The notes below the pieces were generated by a model, which had not been told where the DNA came from, did not search any database, and was given only the letters and a program-made list of their open reading frames with translations. Shown here piece after piece: positions 19,472 to 27,355 of a DNA stretch of 64,000 nt. Source of the DNA: Erythrobacteraceae bacterium (GTDB taxonomy: Bacteria > Pseudomonadota > Alphaproteobacteria > Sphingomonadales > Sphingomonadaceae); assembly GCA_027486035.1 (NCBI GenBank), contig JAIXPX010000012.1, positions 1-64,000 of the forward strand, written 5' to 3'. The translations under genes and the position numbers were made by a program. Position 1 is the first letter of the stretch. Each line of letters begins with the position of its first letter.

Positions 19472-20180
19472 GACCTGAACCTCGCGCGTTTTCGGGGCAG
19501 CGGGCACTTGCGATCATGCGCTCCCGGCTGACCGCATGCCGCGCAACCCGGAGCATCAGTCGGCCGGACTGGGCCAGATCGCCAAGGACACCTGCGGCGG
19601 AAGATACTACCCGCAAATGGCCAGCTTTTCAGATGGCAGAGCAAGGGGCGCATGGAAGCGCCCGGCTGCTTCCGGAAAGGCCTATGGTAGCGGAGGAGGC
19701 ATATTTTTTGGAAATTCAGGTATTTGATTTATCCAAAGAGCCGCCCCCTGATCCCACAAGCAACCCCCATCAATACCCCCGCCCTTCTTTGCGATACGGC
19801 GTGCTCATGGCCAACCAGGATGAGTGGCAAGCAAGGTCAGATTCAATTGCGTCGCCAATCGTCAGTGGGCCGGGTGCCAAACTGCAAACCCTGATGTGGC
19901 AGCGAAAAGGCCGCGCATAGGGTCTGGGTCAAATCACGCATGATCCGGCCAAACGATCATCCATATGCCGTTTCGTAAGGCTCACCGGCCTATCGGCGGG
20001 CATTGACTCCCCGGCCCTTCGCTCAGCCCTGCCCGTGTCTAGCCCTCAAGGCTTCTACGTATATTCACGGCTAACTCCGGTTCGGCAGAGAGTTCATCAA
20101 AGCATTGTGCCCCGCACTGAGGTGTCTCGGCGGAATTTTCATTCTGATAATCCGACCGGACACCTATTTTTTGAGGACTC
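19472..20180. other. Intergenic region, no convincing gene
   Basis: This is 709 bp between the DUF1501 gene and the small-envelope-protein cluster. A 78-codon plus frame at 19684-19920 has a possible GGAAAGG upstream but poor codon bias and no recognisable family, so it is not called. GC content is lower near 19690-19760. The region may hold the promoter of the gene at 20181 or decayed sequence. Confidence 0.4.
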
Positions 20181-20591
20181 ATGGCCATGTTCAAGTTCGC
20201 TTGGATCGCAATTGCCTCAGGCACCTTGGTTGGCTGTGCAAGTTACGGTGGGGATAGCCGTTATCGCGACGACTGGTCGCGGTATGACTATAACCGGCCC
20301 GATCCCAGTTATGGCAATTACTATGCCGACCGCTATCACCGCGACGATCCGCGCTATCGTGAGCGCCGGCTTTCGCGCAACGAGCGCATCTATCGCGGTC
20401 AGGACGGGCGCTATTACTGCCGCCGCCCCGATGGCACGACCGGGCTGATCGTCGGCGCCATTGCCGGCGGCGTGCTCGGCAATCTGATCGCGCCGGGCGG
20501 ATCGGAGGAACTCGGGACGATCCTAGGCGCGATCGGCGGCGGCGTTGCCGGACGGGAGATCGAACGTGACCGAGACGTAAGGTGCCGCTGA
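20181..20591 (+). CDS. Glycine-zipper 2TM domain lipoprotein
   Basis: This 136-residue outer-envelope lipoprotein is of the 17-kDa/SlyB-like type. The signal peptide ends LVGC, with the cysteine near residue 19. A charged, Tyr- and Arg-rich region (RYRDDWSRYDYNRPDP) follows, then the glycine-zipper segment GLIVGAIAGGVLGNLIAPGG...GAIGGGVAGREI near residues 87-127. Such proteins insert in or span the outer membrane and are commonly stress-induced. It begins a run of seven same-strand small stress or envelope genes. Confidence 0.85.
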   Translation: MAMFKFAWIAIASGTLVGCASYGGDSRYRDDWSRYDYNRPDPSYGNYYADRYHRDDPRYRERRLSRNERIYRGQDGRYYCRRPDGTTGLIVGAIAGGVLGNLIAPGGSEELGTILGAIGGGVAGREIERDRDVRCR

Positions 20592-20616
20592 GCGGTTCCG
20601 GTCGGGAGGATCGTTG

Positions 20617-20808
20617 ATGTCGCTGATCAATCTTGTGATCGTGCTGATCGTGGTCGGCGTCTTGCTGTGGCTGATCAACAGCCTCCTGCCGATGGACCCC
20701 AGGATCAAGTCCATCCTCAATGCCGTTGTCGTGATCGCAGTGGTGCTGTGGTTGCTCCAGACATCCGGCATTCTGGGCGCAATGGGCGGCATCGGGATTG
20801 GCGAGTGA
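20617..20808 (+). CDS. Small two-helix membrane protein, Thivi_2564 family
   Basis: This 63-residue protein consists of two hydrophobic helices (LINLVIVLIVVGVLLWLIN and ILNAVVVIAVVLWLL) separated by LLPMDPRIKS, the signature of the Thivi_2564-type small membrane family of unknown function. A strong GGAGGA lies 6 bases before the ATG at 20617, which sets the start. It lies 25 bp after the glycine-zipper lipoprotein and probably shares its transcript. Confidence 0.8.
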   Translation: MSLINLVIVLIVVGVLLWLINSLLPMDPRIKSILNAVVVIAVVLWLLQTSGILGAMGGIGIGE

Positions 20809-20868
20809 CACCCCGGCCAGCGAGCTCCGGCACTATGGCATCGCTGCCCCTATCACAGGAGAAAGACG

Positions 20869-21051
20869 ATGGGCGAATTCAAGGACAAGATCAGGGGCCT
20901 CGCCAATCAGGCGATCGGCAAGACCAAGGTCGCCGCCGGACGCGCAGCCGACAATTCACAACTCGTCGCCAAGGGCATGGCGCAGTGGCGCAAGGGGAAG
21001 GCCCAGCAGGCGGCGGGTGCCATCAGAGGACTGCTCGGCGACAAGATCTAG
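20869..21051 (+). CDS. CsbD-family stress protein
   Basis: This 60-residue CsbD-like protein is hydrophilic, charged and probably intrinsically flexible. Family-typical segments are FKDKIRGLANQAIGKTK and WRKGKAQQAAGAIRG. CsbD proteins are induced in general stress responses, with unclear molecular function. AGGAGA precedes the start. It is embedded in the small stress-protein cluster. Confidence 0.85.
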   Translation: MGEFKDKIRGLANQAIGKTKVAAGRAADNSQLVAKGMAQWRKGKAQQAAGAIRGLLGDKI

Positions 21052-21096
21052 GCGTTCAATCCGTCCCCAATGCGGGGGTCAACCAAGGAGACCGCA

Positions 21097-21423
21097 ATGT
21101 CCGCAAGCTCTACCGGATCGCTATCCGGCCCGTTTCACGAAAGCGTCGAGACCGCCACCGAGGCGCTAAAGGCGGCAGCTTCGAGTGCGCATGAGGTATC
21201 CGAAGACGCAAGCGCGGCGCTGGCAGCGGCGACGACAGAGCTGGCCAAGCTTGCCGAAAGCCTGCGCGCCCATGCTGCCGATGCTGCACGCGATACCGCA
21301 CGTTTCGCCAAGCATGAGATCGAGGCGCATCCGATGGCATCCCTCGCCGCGGCGCTGACAGCGGTGGCCGCGGTGATGGGCGTGATCGCCGTCAATCGGC
21401 GGAGCAGGCACACGGCGGACTGA
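21097..21423 (+). CDS. DUF883/YqjD-ElaB-like membrane-anchored protein
   Basis: This 108-residue protein has a long Ala/Glu/Lys-rich amphipathic helix (residues about 10-75) and a single C-terminal transmembrane segment (MASLAAALTAVAAVMGVIAV) with a short basic tail (NRRSRH). This is the layout of YqjD/ElaB-type inner-membrane proteins, some of which bind ribosomes in stationary phase. I chose the ATG at 21097 because AAGGAGA sits 5 bases upstream, rather than the ATG at 21070. A strong terminator hairpin follows at 21438. Confidence 0.75.
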   Translation: MSASSTGSLSGPFHESVETATEALKAAASSAHEVSEDASAALAAATTELAKLAESLRAHAADAARDTARFAKHEIEAHPMASLAAALTAVAAVMGVIAVNRRSRHTAD

Positions 21424-21437
21424 CTGTCCGGGAGCTA

Positions 21438-21472
21438 GGCCCGGATGCGCCGCTTTTCGCCGCACCCGGGCC
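21438..21472 (+). terminator. Strong hairpin after the DUF883-like gene
   Basis: The arms GGCCCGG-a-TGCG (21438-21449) and CGCA-c-CCGGGCC (21461-21472) form 11 pairs with one mismatch and an 11-base loop, followed by TTGGTCTGTCTC. It probably ends the small stress transcript. Confidence 0.65.
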
Positions 21473-21512
21473 TTGGTCTGTCTCATGTCTCTGCGACCCA
21501 AAGGAGCCCGCC

Positions 21513-21935
21513 ATGGATCTCAATGAATTGCTCGACGCCCATCAGCGTGCGGTGATGCAAATCACCGGCAATGCATCGGCAAGCGGCAAGCATGCCACGA
21601 GGGCTGCGCTCTATGCCGCACGCATTCGCCACCTGCGCGATGGGCGCGACAGTGGGGACAACGAACCGCTTGCCCGCGACACAGACCTGACCGTTTACGC
21701 CGGGCGTTCCGGCAGGCAGGAAACCCCGCCCGGCACAGGTTCACTGACGATCTGGGAAAGCGAGGGCGGAGCACTTGAAGTCCTGAGCGCTGAACTTCCC
21801 TCCGGCATCACCATGACATTGCGGCCCGAATATCGGGTCGGCCCCTATGTCTATTCCGATTTTGCGCTCGCCCTTGCCGAACATGCGCGCCAGCAGCGAG
21901 CCCCAGGTGCCGCCAAAGCACCCCTCCCCGCATAA
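21513..21935 (+). CDS. Conserved-looking hypothetical protein
   Basis: This 140-residue cytoplasmic protein is of unknown function. The N-terminal half is helical (MDLNELLDAHQRAVMQI, then ATRAALYAARIRHLRD). The C-terminal half looks beta-rich (GSLTIWESEGGALEVLSAELPSG) and ends with a short Ala/Pro tail. There is no signal peptide. AAAGGAG lies 7 bases before the ATG. It follows a terminator and precedes the CBS gene, so it may begin a separate stress transcript with 22076-22949. Confidence 0.6.
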   Translation: MDLNELLDAHQRAVMQITGNASASGKHATRAALYAARIRHLRDGRDSGDNEPLARDTDLTVYAGRSGRQETPPGTGSLTIWESEGGALEVLSAELPSGITMTLRPEYRVGPYVYSDFALALAEHARQQRAPGAAKAPLPA

Positions 21936-22075
21936 CCGCGACGCGCAGGCGTCAGGTTTGGTCAGGCCTAGCATCTCCGGGACATTACCAAGCCCGCCAG
22001 CGGTTCGATCGGTGCACAGTGCCCGCATGGACAACCGGCAGCGCCCGCAGCGTTGCCCAGACAAAGGCTGGAACG

Positions 22076-22498
22076 ATGGTCAAGGTTGCTGAAGTCATGC
22101 ATCACGGTGCCAGCTGGATCGCGCCGGACACGCCGCTCGGTGAGGTCGCTGGACGCATGGATCAGGAAGATATCGGCGCGCTGCCCGTGGGCGAGGATGA
22201 CCGCCTGATCGGCATGGTGACCGATCGCGACATCGCCGTGCGCGCCTTTGCGGATTCGGTCGATCCCGCCCGGCTCACCGCACGCGACGTGATGAGCAAG
22301 CCGATCATCTTCTGCAAGGCCAACGAGGAGCTTGAGGATGCCGTGCGGATCATGGAGCGCGAACAGGTGCGCCGGCTGCCGGTGATCGACGCAGACCACC
22401 GGATGGTGGGGATGCTTTCGCTCGGCGATGTCGCAGCCCAGGCCCCCGCTTCGCTGGCGGGAGAAGCGCTGAAGGCCGTGTCGGCGCATCATCGCTGA
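22076..22498 (+). CDS. CBS-domain pair protein
   Basis: This 140-residue protein consists of two tandem CBS domains (about residues 8-60 and 72-130), with the adenosyl-ligand-binding pattern IGMVTDRDIAVRA and a second copy ending RLPVIDADHRMVGMLSLGDVA. Stand-alone CBS pairs sense adenine nucleotides or NADH and regulate partner enzymes. The start MVKVAEVM is chosen because the first CBS motif begins immediately after it; upstream in-frame codons are unrelated. It is 13 bp upstream of the host-attachment-type protein and probably co-transcribed. Confidence 0.9.
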   Translation: MVKVAEVMHHGASWIAPDTPLGEVAGRMDQEDIGALPVGEDDRLIGMVTDRDIAVRAFADSVDPARLTARDVMSKPIIFCKANEELEDAVRIMEREQVRRLPVIDADHRMVGMLSLGDVAAQAPASLAGEALKAVSAHHR

Positions 22499-22511
22499 AG
22501 GAGCACAGGCG

Positions 22512-22949
22512 ATGATGCTTCCCCAGAGGGCGATCGTGCTCGTCGCCGATGGCGGCCGGATGCTGCTGCTGCGCAATGATGGCGATGCCGAGGCGCCCGA
22601 TCTGACCGTGATCGCCCACCGCGATGGCGTGGTGCCGCCTGATCGCGATCTGTTCGACGATGCGCCCGGGCGCACGTTCCGGAGCCACGGGCCCGGCCGC
22701 AGCGCCTATGAAAGCAGCTCTCTCCACGATGCTCTGGAACGCGCCTTTCTGGCCGCCGCTGCACGAACGCTTGGCGATCATGTCGGGGCTGACACGCCGG
22801 GGATCGTCGTGGTCGCCGATCCGGTGTCGCTCGGCTATCTGCGCCAGCACTACCCCCCCGCAGCGAGGGCGCGGCTGCTGGCGGAGCTGTCCAGGGATTT
22901 CACCGGCATGCCAACCACCAGCATCGCCCGACTCCTTGTCGAAGCTTGA
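22512..22949 (+). CDS. Host attachment protein family (baeRF-like)
   Basis: This 145-residue protein belongs to the family annotated as 'protein required for attachment to host cells'. Family features include an N-terminal beta strand (RAIVLVADGGRMLLLR), a central GRSAYESSSLHDALERAFLAAAARTL segment and the C-terminal IVVVADPVSLGYLRQHYP...LSRDFTGMP. Members resemble the eRF1/baeRF release-factor-like fold, and their true function is uncertain. It is next to the CBS protein and convergent with the receiver gene downstream. Confidence 0.85.
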   Translation: MMLPQRAIVLVADGGRMLLLRNDGDAEAPDLTVIAHRDGVVPPDRDLFDDAPGRTFRSHGPGRSAYESSSLHDALERAFLAAAARTLGDHVGADTPGIVVVADPVSLGYLRQHYPPAARARLLAELSRDFTGMPTTSIARLLVEA

Positions 22950-22977
22950 GACGCAACAGTCGGCATGATGCCAGTCC

Positions 22978-23328
22978 CTAGGCGGGCCGCAGAGCGAGCG
23001 CGACAGCCTCTTCGATCTGGTTGAGCCTCATGGGTCCATGATAGCTGTGCGGTTCCGCCAGCTTGTGTGCCGCGCGCACCGGATCGCCGCTCACCATCAG
23101 CACCGGGATCGTTCCATCAGCCGATATGATCCGAGCCGCCCGCAGCGCGCTGCCCACTTCGATGTCATCGCCGATCACAATGATGTCGGGCCGGTGCAAC
23201 CGCGCCGCAGCCAGCGCCTGTTGCTCGCTCCATGTGTGATCGAAGGAAGCGAAGCCCAAGGCTGCAAGGCAGGCCTCGATCCCCCGGCTGATGGTGATGT
23301 TTTCGTCGATGATAAGCGCGTGCGGCAC
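22978..23328 (-). CDS. Stand-alone receiver-like protein with degenerate active site
   Basis: This is a 116-residue single receiver (CheY-like) domain. The acidic pair is in ALIIDEN and a candidate phosphoacceptor Asp is in IVIGDD, with a serine in MVSGD. The conserved lysine of the usual KP turn is absent: the position reads YHGPMRL. Phosphorylation-driven switching may therefore be altered. I chose the GTG at 23328 because AGGAAGGGG lies 7 bases upstream and the receiver fold begins there. It faces away from the FixL-like kinase gene, with about 730 bp between. Confidence 0.75.
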   Translation of the reverse strand: MPHALIIDENITISRGIEACLAALGFASFDHTWSEQQALAAARLHRPDIIVIGDDIEVGSALRAARIISADGTIPVLMVSGDPVRAAHKLAEPHSYHGPMRLNQIEEAVALALRPA

Positions 23329-23757
23329 AGCATTTCCCCTTCCTCTCCTGCCTGTCTGCCACGCCTCTTGCCGCCCTGCGCCACGCAGATTCCCGGATGC
23401 AAGGCGCGCATTGACCCCCACCAGCTCCGGTAAGTTCCCTAGAGGCATTTGCGGGTTATGGGCGCCTGTAGGGCGCGGTATCACCAAGACGTCGGACGGG
23501 AGCGGATGCTTCGTTTTGAACCTGAACGCAAAGCGATGGTTCTGGCCCAAGAGCAAGCGATGATCGTCCGGCCACGGCTCGCGGGGTTTCCAAGACGGGA
23601 TGTTGCAAGACATCACGGGTCAGGGAACTCCGCGAGTTCGCCCTGCGAGTTTGCCACGCGACACCTGTCGCTGTGATCGGGCAGGACGCTCCGTAACTTC
23701 CCCAAGTGCGCCGCCCCACGGGCATCCTGCATAGCGTCGATCCAGGGAGAAGGCGGC
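23329..23757. other. Intergenic region between receiver gene and FixLJ
   Basis: This is 429 bp with no gene I can support. Frames on both strands lack ribosome-binding sites and normal codon bias. I looked for an FNR/FixK-type palindrome (TTGAT, four bases, ATCAA) by eye and found none. The promoter of the receiver gene must lie at the left end. Confidence 0.4.
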
Positions 23758-23979
23758 ATGCAGGGGATTGCGCGATATGCCCAAAAGGGCTCGGAACTGC
23801 GGTGGCCATGGCCGCGCGCTATCTTCGCGCCGTTCCATGTCACGCCCGGACAGCCCGCCATCGCGCCGCACCACCGCTGCAAGCACGTGCCCGTCCTGTC
23901 CGGCGATCTCTGCCACATCGCCCGGATCATCCCCGAAGTCCTTCCAGCAGCGCATGGTATACACAGCAGCGCATGGTGA
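23758..23979 (+). CDS. Candidate small protein upstream of FixL-like kinase
   Basis: This 73-codon frame starts at an ATG preceded by AGGGAG and AAGG. Third-position GC is high through its middle, like real genes here. The product begins MQGIARYAQKGSELRWPWPR and is rich in His, Pro and Ile; no family is recognised. It ends 82 bp before the kinase start and could be co-transcribed or a leader peptide. A minus-strand frame covers the same DNA, so this is tentative. Confidence 0.35.
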   Translation: MQGIARYAQKGSELRWPWPRAIFAPFHVTPGQPAIAPHHRCKHVPVLSGDLCHIARIIPEVLPAAHGIHSSAW

Positions 23980-24061
23980 CTTCAGGTATTCAGGATGGCG
24001 CCGGTTGCTGCGCTCTGGCGCATCTGTCCTGTCGGGCGTATCCTGCGGGGCAGGAGAACGC

Positions 24062-25645
24062 ATGAAGCAGGCGGATGCAGACGGCCGCACGGAGCACACC
24101 TCCTTGCCCGGAGAGGCTGCGCCATGGATCGAACAGATTCCGGCGGTTATCGCGCTCTTCGATGAGACATTGCGCTGCGTCATGGTCAATGCCGCCTGGA
24201 AGCAGGAATTCCAGGCCTTGCTTGGCGACCCGGTCGGGCGGGATTTCGATGCCGTGTTCCCGCCTGCGTGCCAGTTCTTGCGGTTGGGCCTGATGCGGGC
24301 ACTGATGGGGGAGACCGTCACTTGCGAACCGGACAGCGCGTTCTCAGCCGATGGATCGGCCTGCCGCTTCGGCGCGCGCGCAGCCCCCTGGCGCGACTGC
24401 CAGGGCGTGATCCGTGGGGCGATTCTGATTTGCCATGAAGTCGCCGCCGGGGCCGAGGCGCTCGATCTGTTCCCGAACGGCTTTGGCGAGACCATGCGCG
24501 ATGCCACTCCTGCCGAATTGCTGGCCCGATCGCTCGAAGCCAATGCGATCCTGCTGCGCTCGATCCTCGAGACCATGCCCGAGGCGTTGGTGGTGATCGA
24601 CCTTCGCGGCGAAATCCTGCTGTTCAGCAAGGCGGCCGAAGCCATGTTCGGCTTTGCCGCCAGTGAAGTCATCGGGCGCAATGTTTCGATGCTGATGCCG
24701 GAAATGGCCCGCGAAGAGCACGATGCCCACATGAACCGCTACCGCAGCACCGGAGAAAGCCGGATGACCGGTCGCCCGCGCCGCCTAATCGGGCGACGCA
24801 AGGATGGGTCGGAATTCCCCCACAGCCTGCAGATCGCCGAAGCGTTCGGCGGCGGTCAGCGCATGATTGCCGGCTTCATGCAGGATCTGACCGCCGAGGA
24901 GGCGTCCGCGCTGCAGGTCGAACAATTGCAGCGCGAACTCGCCCATATCGGCCGGGTGCACGAAATGGGGACGCTCGCCAGCACGATCGCCCACGAACTC
25001 AACCAGCCGCTCATGGCGATCACCAATATCGTCCAGACCGCTGCCGCGTTGCTGGAACGGAGCGATCCTGCGATCCGTGAGGCCACGGTAAAGGCCTTGA
25101 ACGAGGCGGGGCAGGAAACGCTGCGGGCCGGCATAATCTTGCGCCGTCTGCGGGATTTCCTGTCGCGCGGGGAGCTCGAAAAGACCTTCGAAGGCGCCCG
25201 TAATCTGGCCGAAGATGCGATCTCCTTCGAAGCCGCCCTGGCGCGCTATCGCAACATCCACTGCGCGATAGAATGCAGTGCCAATTTGGCGCCGATCCTT
25301 GTCGACCGGGTGCAGATCCAACAGGTGATCCTCAACCTCGTCAAGAACGCGGTCCAGTCGATCGGGAAGAACGGCACCGTCAGAATCGCCATCGCGCCCG
25401 AGGGGAACATGGTGCGCTTCACGGTAAGCGACACCGGGCCGGGCGTCCCGGAGGGCAGGATTGCGCGCCTGTTCGATCCGTTCAGCACCACCAAGACCGA
25501 AGGCATGGGGCTGGGCCTGCCCATCTGCCGATCCATCATAGAGGCCCACGGCGGTTCGATCTGGTATGAAGCAGCCCCCGGGGGAGGGGCCTCCTTCATA
25601 TTCACCATCCCGCTGTTCCACGAGGAGAGCGACGATGCCGGATGA
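24062..25645 (+). CDS. fixL: FixL-like haem-PAS oxygen-sensing histidine kinase
   Basis: This 527-residue soluble sensor kinase should sense oxygen and phosphorylate the FixJ-like regulator encoded next to it. A first PAS-like domain (about residues 20-130) has no ligand residues I recognise. The second PAS (about 165-275) is very similar to the FixL haem PAS: the proximal haem ligand corresponds to H220 (EEHDAHM) and the distal arginine that stabilises bound oxygen to R240 (GRPRR). The HisKA phosphoacceptor is H311 (AHELNQPL), followed by N, G1 and G2 boxes (NLVKNAVQS, DTGPGVP, GMGLGLPICRSI). I chose the ATG at 24062 because AGGAGA lies 5 bases upstream. The stop overlaps fixJ by 11 bp. Confidence 0.9.
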   Translation: MKQADADGRTEHTSLPGEAAPWIEQIPAVIALFDETLRCVMVNAAWKQEFQALLGDPVGRDFDAVFPPACQFLRLGLMRALMGETVTCEPDSAFSADGSACRFGARAAPWRDCQGVIRGAILICHEVAAGAEALDLFPNGFGETMRDATPAELLARSLEANAILLRSILETMPEALVVIDLRGEILLFSKAAEAMFGFAASEVIGRNVSMLMPEMAREEHDAHMNRYRSTGESRMTGRPRRLIGRRKDGSEFPHSLQIAEAFGGGQRMIAGFMQDLTAEEASALQVEQLQRELAHIGRVHEMGTLASTIAHELNQPLMAITNIVQTAAALLERSDPAIREATVKALNEAGQETLRAGIILRRLRDFLSRGELEKTFEGARNLAEDAISFEAALARYRNIHCAIECSANLAPILVDRVQIQQVILNLVKNAVQSIGKNGTVRIAIAPEGNMVRFTVSDTGPGVPEGRIARLFDPFSTTKTEGMGLGLPICRSIIEAHGGSIWYEAAPGGGASFIFTIPLFHEESDDAG

Positions 25646-26303
25646 GCGCAGACTGGTTCACGTGGTGGACGATGACGAGGGGGTCAGGCGTTCGCTCGAT
25701 TTCCTGCTCTCCAATGCCGGCTACGAAGTGCACCGCTGGGACATGGCCGAGGCGTTCTTGAAAGGGGCCGACAAGATGCGCCCCGCCTGCGCGCTGCTCG
25801 ATATCCGCATGCCGGGCATCGACGGGCTCGATCTGCAGCAGCAGATGCAGGAACACGGCTTCAACTTTCCGGTCATCATCCTGTCCGGCCACGGCGACAT
25901 TGCCTTGGCGGTCAGGGCGATGCAGGCGGGCGCGGTGGACTTCCTGCAGAAGCCGGCCGACCGCCGGATCGTGCTCGAGGCGGTGGAAGCGGCCTTCGCG
26001 ACGATCGCCGACCGCGAGGCGCTGTGCAACCGCGCGCAATGGGCGAGGACCCAGCTCGGCCATCTCACCATGCGCGAACAGGAAGTGCTCGACGGGCTGG
26101 CCTGCGGCTACCCCAACAAGACCATCGCCTATGATCTGGGCATCAGCCCCCGCACGGTGGAGGTTTACCGCGCCAATGCGATGGAGAAGCTGGGCGTGAA
26201 CAGCTTTGCCGATGCGCTGCGGATCGCCTTTGCCGCCGGGCTGGGATCGGAGCGCAACTGGCTGAAGGTGCACACCCTGATCGTCCACCGCGACCACCAG
26301 TGA
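25635..26303 (+). CDS. fixJ: FixJ-family response regulator
   Basis: This 222-residue response regulator has a receiver domain (residues 5-120), with acidic residues in VVDDDEG, phosphoacceptor D56 (LLDIRMPGIDG) and the KP lysine in FLQKPAD. It also has a LuxR-type helix-turn-helix (about residues 142-205, LTMREQEVL...PNKTIAYDLGISPRTVEVYRANAMEKLGV). In known systems FixJ activates fixK and microaerobic genes; no fixK is in the window. Its start overlaps the kinase by 11 bp with GAGGAGAG upstream, so sensor and regulator are translationally coupled. It converges on the universal stress gene. Confidence 0.92.
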   Translation: MPDERRLVHVVDDDEGVRRSLDFLLSNAGYEVHRWDMAEAFLKGADKMRPACALLDIRMPGIDGLDLQQQMQEHGFNFPVIILSGHGDIALAVRAMQAGAVDFLQKPADRRIVLEAVEAAFATIADREALCNRAQWARTQLGHLTMREQEVLDGLACGYPNKTIAYDLGISPRTVEVYRANAMEKLGVNSFADALRIAFAAGLGSERNWLKVHTLIVHRDHQ

Positions 26304-26324
26304 GATCGGCCGCGCGGTGGCTGG

Positions 26325-27131
26325 TCAATGCGCCAGCAGCAGGGGAACCGGCGAGGTCGCCAGCATCGTCCGGGTGACCCCGCCGAAAACCGCCTGCGCC
26401 AGCGGGAGGCTGCCATAGGCCCCCATCACCAGCAGCCCGGCGTTGCTCGCCTGCACATGATCGCACAAGCATGCCGCAACCGTGCTCTGGCTGCGACGCT
26501 GCACCAGATCCGGCATGATCCCGTGGCGCGACAGGTAGAGGGCAATCGCCTCAATCGGTATTGCTTTGCTGGGGGCGTCAACCTCAAGGATCGTTACCGC
26601 TGCCGACCGGGCCAGCAGCGGCACCGCCGCCCGCACCGCTTCCAGCGCCGGGCGCGAGCCGTCCCAGGCCACCAGCGCACCGCGATCCAGCGCCAGTTCG
26701 CGGGCCGTGGGTGGGACCGCCAGCAACGGGCGCCGTAGCCTGAGCGGCAGGGGCTGAGGGTGAACCGACGCTGTCTCGTCGGGCTCACCCAGCCGTCCGG
26801 AAATGATGATGAGATCGGCCAGATCGGCATTATGCGCCAGAGCATCGGCAAGCGCGGCGGATGACTGCGCGAATGACCACCGGACATCTTCGGCCGTCAG
26901 GCGCTGTTCGATCCGCGCCTGGGCCGCTTGCCGGGCCTGTTCCGCCTCCCGGAACGCGACAAGCGCCAGCGCCGCCGCCTCGCCGCCGAAATCGCCCATT
27001 ATCGGCATCGGCGCACCGCGCACCTCGACGCATTCCAGATGCCCGTCCAGCATCCGCGCCGCATCAAGCGCGATCTGCAACCGGGCCTCTTGGCCGGGGT
27101 CTGCCTGCAGCGGGAGCAGAATGTTCTTCAT
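26325..27131 (-). CDS. Tandem universal stress protein
   Basis: This 268-residue protein consists of two UspA domains (about residues 1-140 and 150-268). The second retains the nucleotide-binding pattern VMGAYGSLPLAQAVFGGVTRTML and the strand ALVAWDGSRPA; the first is more divergent. Tandem Usps are frequently induced under hypoxia or stationary phase. Its ATG overlaps the stop of a 75-codon gene (ATGA), which in turn is coupled to hsp20, so all three form one operon expressed from upstream of hsp20. Confidence 0.9.
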   Translation of the reverse strand: MKNILLPLQADPGQEARLQIALDAARMLDGHLECVEVRGAPMPIMGDFGGEAAALALVAFREAEQARQAAQARIEQRLTAEDVRWSFAQSSAALADALAHNADLADLIIISGRLGEPDETASVHPQPLPLRLRRPLLAVPPTARELALDRGALVAWDGSRPALEAVRAAVPLLARSAAVTILEVDAPSKAIPIEAIALYLSRHGIMPDLVQRRSQSTVAACLCDHVQASNAGLLVMGAYGSLPLAQAVFGGVTRTMLATSPVPLLLAH

Positions 27132-27355
27132 GCGCGGTGCAGACGGCGCAGTGCGGCACCGTCCTCCCGCTGGGGATATTCCTCGAGAACGATGCCGGGC
27201 TCATCGGGATCAGGGCGCGGAGGCGCGGTTTCGGGCGGAGCAGGCCCGTCCGTTTCGGCCCGAAGCGGCACGATCCCCGGCGGATCGGGCGGCGCAATCC
27301 GGCCATGGCGTGAAGCCGCAAGTGCGCGGTCGCCCGTGGGGCAAGGCGCCGCCAT
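27128..27355 (-). CDS. Small Pro/Arg-rich protein coupled between hsp20 and usp
   Basis: This is a 75-residue unknown protein. Its ATG overlaps the hsp20 stop (TGATG) and its TGA overlaps the usp start (ATGA). Such coupling on both sides strongly suggests a real gene even though the family is not recognised. The product is rich in proline, arginine and acidic residues (PPRPDPDEPG near the middle) and is predicted to be disordered. It could be a stress-related adaptor; there is no evidence for a specific activity. Confidence 0.6.
   Translation of the reverse strand: MAAPCPTGDRALAASRHGRIAPPDPPGIVPLRAETDGPAPPETAPPRPDPDEPGIVLEEYPQREDGAALRRLHRA

Noticed and set aside
19684..19920. 78-codon plus-strand frame
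   Set aside because: Poor codon bias, no family; only a weak GGAAAGG upstream.
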